Shown: one piece after another, positions 51,579-62,423 of the stretch
Layout: each line of letters starts with the position of its first letter
Position numbering within the stretch: the stretch's first letter is position 1
Translations under genes and position numbers: made by a program
Origin: Physcomitrium patens
Taxonomy: Eukaryota > Streptophyta > Bryopsida > Funariales > Funariaceae
Assembly (NCBI RefSeq): GCF_000002425.4
Contig: NC_037261.1
Location: 186,001-250,000, forward strand
DNA length: 64,000 nucleotides
Direction of reading: 5' to 3'
The notes under the pieces: model-generated
Database searches by the model: none
Told to the model about the DNA's origin: nothing
What the model saw: only the letters and a program-made list of their open reading frames with translations

Positions 51579-54360
51579 ATTTATATGATGCTTTGTTGGC
51601 TCCCATATGTATTTATTAATATCATATTACTATTAATGAATAAGATATTTTAATCTATTTAGGCATTACCTTGAAATTAAGTCTTCTTCAACTTCAAATT
51701 CTTAATCATTATCTACTTCTATTAGAAGAGGTCGCATTTGCCTTGTCCCTAAGATATTTATTATCTTATATGGCTCAAGAAGAAATATGGAGATTATGAA
51801 ATGGATCTTTATAGACTCTAGTAGATGTAATCAATAAGCAACATGATTGACTTATTTACAAATAAGAAAAATTCTAAGCCTACAATAGTCCAATTTGTTA
51901 TAAAGATGAGAAAACTTGATATTGCGATGAAATAATTATATCTTATCATCTATATTGAATTGTAGTTTTTCTTTATAATAATTATTAATATTGATTTTTT
52001 GTTTTTTTTAATTTCTTTTAATTAATTCTTTATTGTTGCATATATTTTTGACAAACTAGTTGCCAAATCTTATGCCATAAGATTATCAACTTTTGAAAAG
52101 TCTAAAGCATCAAGTTATATTTTATAACCATAATGAGCAAAAATAGATGTTTTTTGAATAGAAGAATATATTAAATTATTATATGCAAACTTTACAAATG
52201 ACAAATGAATTATTTAATTATCTTGATGATAATTTTTAGTGCATCTCAAATACTATGCCAAAACTTGATTCATCTATTTCATTTGTCTATGAATTTGAGG
52301 ATGAAAAGACAAAGAGAGTTTTTTATCCATCTTTAAAATCTTAGAAAGGATTTTTCAAAATCTTGATACAAATTGAGTCTCCATATTCAATATTACATCT
52401 TTGGATAATCCTTGATAGCGATCAATGTTGTCAAAAAAAAGCTTAGTCATTTTTTTACTTGTAATAGATTTTGTACATTGTACAAAATGTGCCATCTTGA
52501 TAAAATAATCTACTATTATGAATATAAAATCATAAAAATTGGTGATTAAAAGATTCATAATAAAATCCATAGAAACAATAGACTATGGTTGTTTCAAAAT
52601 AAGTAATGGGTGAAGAAGTGTATAAGGTCAATGATAAGGAATTTTTGATCTTGAACAAATATGACATGATTGTACAAAGTCTTTAATTGCCTTTTATATT
52701 TAAAGCTATCAAAAATCTCTTGATATTAGTTCCAAAGTCTTATTATATCTAAAATATTCAATTATTGGAAAGTCATGACAAGCTTAAAGAACACGTAATT
52801 ATACTTTACTTTTTAGAATATATAATTGTCCTTGAAAATAGAATAGATATTTTTAAATTTAAACTTAGAAGTATCATGAAACTTAGAAGAATTATTCTTA
52901 ATATCATAAATAAGAGGATTAGAGGACATATTTGATTAATTTTTCTTGAGAAAAATTGAATAAAAAATTAATGTTGATTTTATTGCTTGAAGGTGAAAAT
53001 GCTTTGGTTTTAAGAAAATTGTTCTTTGTTGATTAAAAGCTATGTCTTCTTCTTTTGATTTAAAATAAGAACATCTAAAAAGAGCATCTAACAAACATTG
53101 TTGATTTTTAAACTAATAAGTGATCTTGAAATCAAATCTTCATAAAGACATACTCTAATGGACTTAGAAACAATTCAAAATACATTGTAGTATGAAGTAC
53201 TTGAGGTTCTTGTGATTTGTATATGTAGTGACTAAATTCAAGATGCCTTCTAGATAATGACTCCATTGTTGAAATCAATCTATAATTATAAGAAGCTCTT
53301 TGTTATAGATCTCATAGTTAATTTTGGTTACTGAAAATTTCTTGAAATGAAATGCTATTAGGTGGAGCTTGACATATGCCACAATTTATGACAAAAAATA
53401 ATCCATAGCAAAATTTGATGCATTTTTTTCTATAAAGAATGTCTTGAAAAAATAAATGTGATACAAACATTGTACAAAAATAAATGTTGTCTTTAAAGCT
53501 TCAAAAAATGTTTCTACTTCTTTACCTCAATCAAGTTTGTTTTTATATATTAGGTATATAAAAAGAGTCAAAACTAGAGAAAAGTTCTTGATGAAGATTT
53601 TATAATAATAGAAAAAATTCAAAAAATATTGTTTATCTTTAATTATTTTTGAGATCTTCTAATTCATAATAGTTTGGACCTTTTTTGAATCTATTATTAA
53701 TTCTTTGTTGAAAATGATGTATCCTAAAAAGTCAACTTGAATAATATAGGATACACATTTTTTCATCTTGGCATGTAATCATGTATCTTTAAGTTTTTGT
53801 AATATACAATAAACATAAAGTTTATGTTCTTGTATGTCTTTAGAGTAGATTATAATGTCATCAAAATAATAGAGAACAAAATCATCAAAAAACTCATGAA
53901 AGATATCATTTATGAGATGTTAAAAAGTAGTTGGTGCTTTCATAAGTCCAAAAGACATGATATTATATTTGAAATATTCATATATAGTTTAGAAATCTTT
54001 CATTTATTTCATTTTTTGATGTGAATTAGGTTATATGGTCCTTATAGATCTATTTTTGTGTAGATCTTTGCTTAATTGAATTGGTCAAGAAGTCCTAAAA
54101 TCAAAATTAGGAGATACCTATTTCTGATGGTGATCTTATTAAGTCTTCAATAGTCTATGCACATGTGTGGAGATCTATTTTTTTTTCTTGACAAATGAAA
54201 TAGGAGCTCTTGCTAGAGATTTTGAATGGTATATAAAGTTCTTATCAATGTATTTATTTAGTGTAGCTAGCTCATTTTACAATAAGCTATATATTGGTGA
54301 GAATAGTAGTTGAGCTCATTTTTACAAATCTATTGAATAATCATAAGATCAATGGTTTTG
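51579..54360 (-). mobile_element. pol: Gypsy element D, decayed pol
   Basis: Minus-strand remnants in gypsy order from right to left: RT (around 54230-53700, with LGLTNAP- and YFDD-type remnants and the 'boundary' of VKKxxG), RNase H (around 53480-53100) and integrase core (52570-52355: MDFIMNLLITNFYDFIFIIVDYFIKMAHFV, then DVILNMETQFVSRF). The 3' end of pol and the 3' LTR continue on the other side of element B (46213-45600). No gag or 5' LTR is recognised beyond 54360. Very decayed by transitions and small indels. Confidence 0.8.
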
Positions 54361-54362
54361 AA

Positions 54363-54365
<3 letters not shown>

Positions 54366-54418
<53 letters not shown>
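54366..54418. repeat. (AT)n microsatellite
   Basis: About 53 bases of alternating AT inside the decayed D element. Confidence 0.95.
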
Positions 54419-54419
<1 letters not shown>

Positions 54420-54420
<1 letters not shown>

Positions 54421-55740
54421 CAAATATATCTTAGAAGTCTTGATATTGGTTAGAAATAATACTTAATGTTCTTCTACCATTATAAATGGATGTAACATTT
54501 AAATTAACCTTTAGCTAAGTTTGCAATAAGATTTATGGTGTAACAAAGAACATACAAAGTATTGAAAAATATAACAAAGAATTTCAAATACAAATTCTAT
54601 AGTAGTTTCTATTTCATGTTAATTCTTATCTATTATCTTATTAAATCAAATATATTATAAAATATAATTATTAAATTTTGTAAGGATAGTTAAAAAAAAT
54701 TTGAAGATAAATGAGACCTAATCTTAAATTTAGTCATTAAGTAAGCATTAATTCTAGAAATTTTACAATTACAAGACAACAAGTAATACTATCAAAAATA
54801 TACTTTATCTATAGAATACATAGGTAATAGAAAATGTCTATTAAATTAAGATTATCATATTTAATTATTAAATACTTAATAGAAATATATCAACATGATA
54901 GAATATATTACACAAAGTCTTATTTCAAGTTCCATTTTAAAATTTAGGTAGTAATAATAGAGGCAAATTTACAATGACTTAATGACAACATTTAAGATAT
55001 TTATTTGATATAGAAACACATGTTTATTTATTTATTTATTTATTTATTCTCTAAAAAAGTCTTTATATTGTATCTATTAATATATATAAAATTGTTTAAA
55101 AAAATATTCTTTATTGATTTATTATATACTTACTATAGAATATGTGAATATCAAATTTTGTAAACAACTATAGAATCATATAATATATTTTTTAAATCAA
55201 TCCAAACTATAGATATTGATTGTATGGTTTATTTATTGATATAATTTTTTAATTTTAGAAATTATGTAATTATAATAATAAAAATTCAACCTATTTCAAA
55301 AAAATATAACATCTAATCCAATCTAAATAAGAATATTGAATAGAATTTTATGGTTTTAATTTAGTTCAAAAATTACCTAAGAAAATAATATTTAAAAAAT
55401 ATAAAATTAGTATTTATTATTTTCATATAGTTTATAATTGAAATAATAAAAAATATCATTAAAAATTAAATAAAATACTTATATTTACAGATACATACAT
55501 ATTAAAAAATATTAGATATTTTCAATGCTTTGGATTGTCTATTGGAACTACAACCTTCTTCCTAAAGACAATATTCTTTTTTCTTCTTAAGAGACTTGAA
55601 AGATAGCCTATAAAAATATACTTAGAGCTATGTATATATTTTCTAATTTTCCAAAGTAATAGTCTTCAAAGGGGTATATGGTGTTATAAATATACACCAT
55701 TAAATAAATAAATAAGTCCTCTCCACCCAAAAATAAATAA
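54420..55740. other. AT-rich spacer
   Basis: No gene is seen. (TTTA)n is at about 55020-55050, and AAATA steps lie near 55700-55748. It may include the unrecognisable 5' part of element D. Confidence 0.5.
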
Positions 55741-55759
55741 ATAAATAAAACATACACCT

Positions 55760-57690
55760 TTGAGCAAATCCTCCAAGTTACCTTTGGTAGGAGCAAAGAG
55801 TGTCCTTGGATTAGGAAGTGTCCGTAGTCATTGCACAACTTGGAGTCCAACTTCTTCGTCCCTTCTCCTCGACCGATTGGCATCGCTTGTCGTTTTTGGT
55901 GGCGTTCTCATTGCATTGCTTTCCATTGTGATTTGCATCGTCTTGTGCTGCTCCGTTTTGCCCAATGCGGAAGCTGTGAACGATTGCAAACGATTGAATG
56001 CATTATCACTCACTGTCACTTCATTGCAGTGAAGACATTGAAGTCTTACTACCGTGCAGTGCGTGTCAGGTTTTTGAATTGCTTTACGTTGTGTGGTAGC
56101 CATCTTGTGGGTAATTGGATAACTCGACATTCGCGCGGCTCAATTTGCATTATCGATCGATAGGCTTTCGTCATCGCTACAGCATCCAGATGCTCTTCTT
56201 GTCAATGTTACAATTTATCATGATCAGGTTGCGAATGATATCATGCTTCGAAATCATGTAGAGATTGCTGGCATTAGTACGTGGACCATGCAGTTATTAC
56301 ACAGCTACAGTACCCATTGGCTGGCCACCTCAAGCTTTTGCTCTGATTGTGGATACTGGCAGTACCATTACTTACGTTCCCTGTTCATCTTGCTCTCATT
56401 GTGTCTCCCACCAGGTGTGGCCCCAATCTCAAACACTAAATTGAGTCTTGGAACCTTGAGTTGACGCTTGGAAATTCAAGGGGAGGGAGTAATGTGGTGA
56501 TGATCCCAAGCCCTAATTTGTCGTCTCGGTCTGTGTGTACAGGACCCAAGATTCAAGCCAAACCAATCGAGCACCTACACTGCAATCCATTGCGACGACC
56601 TAGATTGTGAAATGGGAACTTGCATTTACAACAACCAGTGCAGTTATGCCAGACACTATGTGGAGCAGAGCTACATCAGTGGGTACCCCTAGCCGGGACT
56701 TTGTGCGGTTGGGAGTCGGCAGCTTCGCCTTGAGTCGGTCTTTAATTTTTGGTTGTGAAACTACCGAGAGCGGAAACTTATACTCGCAGCTCGCGGATGG
56801 GATAATGGGCCTTGCCCGAGGATCTTTTGCTATCGTGGACTAGCTGAACGCGCAAGGGGCGATTGCGAGTGCGTTTTCGCTTTGCTATGGCGGCATGGAC
56901 GAGGAAGGGGGAACAGTGATATTGGGAGCCATACTTCCCAGCTACGGAATGGTCTTCACCCGTTCAAATCCCTCTCGCAGGTTTGTGCACACCAAGTTTG
57001 ATCTCCACTGTTGCAGTCGATGTAAGCTCTTTATTAGTGCTTCTTGATGATGCCTTGTTTTCTCATGTTCCCTGCATCGAACTGTTGCTCAGTGCAGTGT
57101 TGTAACCATGTGGGTGTGGCGATGGACAGCTAGTACTACAACGTCGTCTCGCGGGAGATTCGGATCCAAGGCGAGCCTTTGCCAGTAAAGCCCAGTGTCT
57201 TCGATGGACGCGACGGCACAATCCTCGACAGTGGAACTATGTTTGCGTATCTTCCAGAGAAAACATTCAATGCCTTCCGAGATGCTGTGAGAACCTCCAA
57301 TCTCATCTATGCATCTGCTGCCGCAGGGATTGCACGTTTATCATGATTGTGATGATAATTTCTGCAGGGGAAATGACTTCCAATATGAAGGGACTTGGAA
57401 ATAGTTGGGCAGTTTGTTCGAGGTGTGAAAGACCTCGAAGAAATCGATGGTCCCGATGCAAATTTCAAAGATAAATGCTACTCAGGTGGGGGGAGGTAAA
57501 CGCCAACGCGAACATACTAATAAGACTGCCAACAGCTTATCGTCAAAGTACACTTTCATGACCTGGTTGTAAATGCGGTTGATGCAGTGACCTGGAGAAT
57601 TTAAGCTCCTGTTTCTCATCGATCGACTTCGTATTTGGAGACGATAAGATGGTGTCTTTGGCGGCAGAGAATTACCTCTTCAGGGTAGGC
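55760..57690 (+). pseudogene. Nucellin-like A1 aspartic protease, disabled
   Basis: The family comprises plant pepsin-like (A1) proteases of the secretory pathway. Visible parts: a possible first exon with one hydrophobic segment (55870-55950, LASLVVFGGVLIALLSIVIC); an active-site exon ending near 56420 (IGWPPQAFALIVDTGSTITYVPCSSC); an exon from 56543 (DPRFKPNQSSTYTAIHCDD) into FGCETTESGNLYSQLADGIMGLARG; LCYGGMDEEGGTVILGA near 56890; an exon near 57135-57285 with the second active site region (ILDSGTMFAYLPEKTFNAF); DGPDANFKDKCYSG near 57450; and AENYLFR near 57670. Disabling changes are a frameshift between 56680 and 56700 (SYISG, then SRDFVR in another frame), a stop in FAIVD*LNAQG (56840) and a stop at the start of the 57135 exon. 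The second catalytic triplet keeps Asp (DSG) but the usual following Thr is Met. No C-terminal anchor exon is found. Confidence 0.85.
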
Positions 57691-57699
57691 ACACACTCC

Positions 57700-58430
57700 C
57701 TTTCCCTTCATTTTGGGACTAAATGCTTCTCGACGACACGCGATGCGAGGGCAACATCATCAACATGAGTTGGAGAGAAGGAACAACCATTGCAATGTGC
57801 CATCCAGGCCTGAAACTGCACACTCTTTCATCTCGACTTCCATCCCTGTGGGTCCTCACAGTTACCCGTGGTGGCTCTTGCGACGGCGACCTGCACAGTT
57901 TTGCAATGTATTCTCGATGGTGGATTCCAGGCTGCACACCAAAGCATCGTGTTGGAACAACGGCATGGAGTGACCCACCTTCGAGGAGCAGCAACACAAC
58001 ACAACACATTACAATTCTGCAAAGCTTCCTTTCCATCCATTAATGCAACGCAATGCAATGGAAGCCCCAGCTGCCGTTTCGAACCTAGTCTCCTTTACGG
58101 TGTGTGCGTGTGTGCATGTGTATGTGTGTTAGTTCTGCAATGCTATCATGCAGTGGAGTATGCACCCGCATTAGCAAACTGATGCTCTTCGTAGTTTCAT
58201 TGCTAATGAATGACAAACAACAAGAACCAGACTTATTGTGAAGAGGAGGAGGAATGCAGATCGTGCATGAAAATGAGCTCAGACTTGGTTCTGGTTGTCC
58301 TTCACCCTCATTCACTCAATCACCTTTATCCCTGGGACACCACTTACTTACTTTATTTATTTATATATCTATCTATCTATCTATCTAGAAGACTACTTTC
58401 AAAGTACTTGACACTAAAATTCTTATAAAC
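57700..58430. other. Downstream of the protease pseudogene
   Basis: Moderate GC to about 58330, with frames on both strands but no protease-like sequence recognised. (AACAC)n-like bases lie near 57991-58005, GT-rich bases near 58100-58125 and (TCTA)n at 58362-58386. It may hold the lost 3' exons. Confidence 0.35.
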
Positions 58431-59678
58431 ATTTATTGATTGGGATATATATATATAAATTTTATACATTTTTTTCTTGAAAGTCTTAGATTTTGGAAAT
58501 GGTATGTATTGAGAAGAGGCTATGAAAGGGGTTGAATCACTTATTTACTTGTTTATCTATTTTTATTTATTTATTTTATTTATTTATTTTATTATAGTGT
58601 TAAATATGATGATTCATATCTTAATTCCAATTTTTATGATAAATATATAAAACATATTTTTTAAAAAATATTTGTATTTATAGCAAAGGTTAGTATGGAT
58701 TTTTAAATAATTGTAAGAGTTACTTTTTAAAAATAAATTAATTGCTAATTTTAAGAAATAATGTCATTTATATCATGTAAGAATAAAATGCATTCTATCT
58801 TGTTTCTATATAACATTGTTCATTTCTTTGCTTCTTAATTCATTTTCTAAAGATACAATTAGCCAAATAAAGCCTCTTGATTTGAACTATCCACAAGCTT
58901 TGAAAGTTGAGGCTTTTCACTTTCTTTTCAAAGAATTCTCTTATATTGTAACTTTGCAAAATGTCTTCAAGTTAAAATCTTATAAATAAAATTTGTTGAA
59001 TAGATAATTATTGACAAAGTTTAATCATTTACAAAGAAAATATTGTTTGATTTTATTGTATTGCCATGTGATACAAAGATTAGCTCTATCAATTAGAATA
59101 ATTCAATGTAAATGTTAAAAAGATTGATGAAAAAAAATTATGATGACTAAATTTAAAACATATTATATATACATATATATAGATATATATAGATATTTAT
59201 ATAAAAATAAATAAAAAATAAAGATAAATATATAAATTAAAAATTTAAATAAATTTTTAAATAATATAAATTTTAAACTTAATAATATTAAAAAAATATA
59301 TTTAAATAAATTAATCAAAATTTTAAGAAATCTTAAATAAAACTTGAAATTTTATATAAAAATGAGATTTGAAATGTTAGGATTTGGAATAACTTATTAA
59401 GTTTTTTTGAAGAAATCTTATTAGTATTTTTTGTAAAGAATATTAATATCTAAATTAAAAATTTAAAATCTCTAAAAGTTTTAGATATTTTTAGAAAATA
59501 GAGATGAATATTAAAATATTTAAAAAAAATTCAAAATTCAAAATATTTTTTTAAAATATTTTTTAAGAGATTCATACATAATATTTTGAAATATAAAAAA
59601 TTGATATAGAGATTAATTAATAAAAAATATATTAAGAGATTAAAAAATAATAGGCATGAACTTATTAGACAATTAATA
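58431..59678. other. AT-rich spacer
   Basis: Very AT-rich, with no coding content or recognisable element. Confidence 0.5.
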
Positions 59679-59945
59679 TGACATTTTCATAGATATACAT
59701 ATTTATATGAATAGTTATTTAGATAATATAAATAGATAGAAGTAAATAAAAAAAGATAAGTTTAATAATATCTTGTAGAGAAGCTTTCTAGAAGCTCCAT
59801 AAACATGGTTTCATCTTTATACATATCTAAAGATAATTGATAGATTGAACACTTGGCCAATAAGTTAGTCACATGTTGTACAAGTTAATATCTAGTAATA
59901 TAAGCTAATTTTGTGGCACATGTTGTCGTATGGCGTAATTTGCAA
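59679..59945 (+). repeat. Truncated LTR of the C/D gypsy family
   Basis: Aligns with the first half of the element C LTR: GATAGAAGTAAATA, GAGAAGCTTTCTAGAAGCTCC, TTGGCCAATAAGTTAGTCACATG and GTGGCACATGTTG. It stops abruptly where the 0.6-kb repeat begins. Confidence 0.75.
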
Positions 59946-59959
59946 TTTGGAGTTCCATT

Positions 59960-60595
59960 GGGTACCTAACTATAGAGAGTTTAGCTTTGGCTTATATATG
60001 ATATCTTAGCTCTCAAAAATCCCTTTATTTTGCACAAAAGCTCAAATTGTAACAAAATCCGATAAAATATTTTCTTCCCTCAAAGGATATTTTTATCCTA
60101 AAATTTAGAAATTTATATCTCTTAATCCAATTGTTTAATTTTTCTCAAATTTTTATATAACATAGATTTTATTTTTAAGCTTTACTAAAAAAAAAAAAAA
60201 AAAAAAACCATAAATCTATTACCGATCTCTTGGCATCTTAAAAACCCTAGAAGGTACTATAAATCTCAATCTACAAGCATCTAAAAACTATTTTCCTCAT
60301 ATTTCAAAATCCAAAGCCCATATATCACAAAATTTGTGCATAAATTTTACTAAAATGATTACACATAATCTAAAAATGTTGAGCTAAAATCTTATCAAAT
60401 TTCTCAAGATATAGCTCAAAACATAATCACTAGTAAATTAGGTCACTTATTACCATTAGATTTGAAGCACTAATTTTAACTTCCAATATCTCCTTTATTA
60501 CAATTTAGAATCCATCAAATAATAGGCCAAAAGTATAGCCAAAAAAATATTCTTTCCAATCTCTATCGGCGATCATTTATTGCTTTCTATGCACG
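59960..60595 (+). repeat. Unnamed 0.6-kb dispersed repeat, copy 2
   Basis: Opposite-strand counterpart of 15195-15795. It includes a 20-base A run at about 60189-60208. It lies between a truncated LTR and the LTR of element C. Confidence 0.75.
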
Positions 60596-60639
60596 TGCGT
60601 TATATCCAAAAGAGTGACAGTAGATATGAAATTAATACC

Positions 60640-61197
60640 TGTCACAAACATACACATGTAAGCCAATAATTACATGTATAAATAGGTAGAAGTAAGTAAA
60701 AGTAGGTAAAAGTAAGTTAATTCTATAGTATTTGATATAGAAGCTTCCTAAAAGCTTCATAGACACTGCTTTGACTTTATAGGTGTTTTTAATTGACTTT
60801 TTGGATTAGAAACATGGTCAATAAGTTGGCCATGTGGCACACATGTTGTTAGCCTGAAGACCAAGCTAATTATGTGGCTCGCATGTAGAAAAACTTGCCT
60901 TGTAAGTCAAGGCATGTGTCCTACAAAGTCAACACATATTGGATGTCCTATAGAATGTCGCCACGTAGCCCCTAGTTAGATTGTATATATAGAGACAAGA
61001 GTGAAGCCTTCTTCACTCTTGTCAATTCTTTTTTTGCTTCGAGTGTAGTTTCAAGGGTCTCTAGTTTTCTTGGCTTTTCGTAATAGCCATTCCAATTTCT
61101 TTCTTAATATATATATCAAGTTATTTCTATTTTGTCATCTTTCTATGAGAGAAGTCTCACTTATTTATTTATCTTTATCATGTTCTTGTTCTTGACA
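60640..61197 (+). repeat. 5' LTR of element C
   Basis: Imperfect terminal inverted repeats TGTCA...TGACA. GAAGCTTC occurs at about 60741 in a degenerate heat-shock-like setting. The TATA box TATATATA is at 60984-60991. A perfect 13-bp-arm palindrome (GACAAGAGTGAAG / CTTCACTCTTGTC, loop CCTT) is at 60994-61023. Confidence 0.9.
60994..61023. repeat. Perfect palindrome at the LTR core promoter of element C
   Basis: Arms 60994-61006 and 61011-61023 with loop CCTT, starting three bases after the TATA box. Confidence 0.9.
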
Positions 61198-61218
61198 GAT
61201 TGATAAGAGTATACCTAC

Positions 61219-61230
61219 AATATCAGAGCT
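61219..61230 (+). other. Candidate primer-binding site of element C
   Basis: AATATCAGAGCT, 22 bases after the LTR end. The TATCAGAGC core is that of initiator tRNA-Met primer sites. Confidence 0.6.
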
Positions 61231-61410
61231 TTATCTAATCTTGATTAAGAGTAGATTAGCCTTTTTTCTTGATAAGACACAAGCATATTAGAAGTTGCGG
61301 ATTACCTTCTTCTAAACTGATATTGTCCTTAGTATTTACTTTGTTCTCAAATCCCATCTTCTATTTGTCTTGAGAGATATTAGATATCTTCTCTTTTTCT
61401 AAGTATTATC

Positions 61411-62410
61411 ATGGCAAAACTTATTGAAATGAAGAGTGCAATGGCACAAATGCAAGAGCAATTGAGAGAATTAATGCTTACGATATATCAACTCAATTTA
61501 CCACCACAAGGAGCAACAAGATTGGAAGGAAGTGAAGATATAGAAATGATTGGAGCTACTTCAACATCTGCACCAAATCATGTCCCTTCTCTTATGGTGG
61601 AACATCCTTCCAATGTTAGAGAACCAAAAATTATCCTACCCAAGAAGTTTGATGGCACCAGATCTAAGTTTTGAGGATTTATTAATCAAGTGTAAGTTGT
61701 AATTGAACTTCAAACCCGAAGCTATTCAACTCCAGGTTTGCAAGTTAGATTCATTGGTACGCTTCTTTCAGGTTCAGCGCTATCGTGGTTTTTATCTTTT
61801 CTTCAACGACGAGATCCAATATTGGATAATCTAGAGATTTTTTTGGCAGAGTTTTGATCCATGTATTGAGATCATGATGCAATTCATGTTTCAACCAATA
61901 AGATCCATATTTTACAACAAGGTAATCGATCAGTAACGTTGTATGCTTCATAATTTTGACAACTTGCAACTAATATCAAGTGGGATGATGCTGTATTTAT
62001 TAGCCAATTTCTCTACGGATTATATTATGAGGTAAAAAAATTAATGCTCAACTTATCTAATCCTCAAACATTGAATCAAGCAATTGACTTTGCTATGAAG
62101 TATGATGATTACCTTTTTGAATTCCAATCTGAGAACCTTACAAGTAGACCTGAAGGTTACTATAATTCAATGGCAAGACCAACACCTCTTCAACACATAC
62201 ATTGAGAAGTAGAGGATATGCAAATTGATATAGTTTGTTTCAAACTTCTTATTGAGCAAGAAAAGACTTGTCATCGTCAAGAAGGATTGTGCTTATATTG
62301 TAGAGAATATAAGCACAATGTTCAACATTATCCAAAGAAGCTATGCAATCATAAAGTGAGGAGTACGGCGATCAAAGAAGATAACATGTCAAAAAATAAA
62401 TTTGTCTAGC
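61411..62410 (+). CDS. gag: Element C gag (interrupted)
   Basis: Starts with an ATG at 61411 ([20 protein letters not shown], predicted coiled-coil). The first stop (KF*GFINQV, 61672-61674) is a likely CGA to TGA change. It continues with the retrotransposon gag domain ([19 protein letters not shown]-like; [14 protein letters not shown]). The zinc knuckle near 62290-62340 reads [17 protein letters not shown], with the last cysteine replaced by tyrosine. Confidence 0.88.
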
Positions 62411-62423
62411 TACAATAGGGACC

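Noticed and set aside
54366..54418. Long AT run as a possible replication origin or attachment site
   Set aside because: One of many AT microsatellites in this genome, with no other supporting signal.
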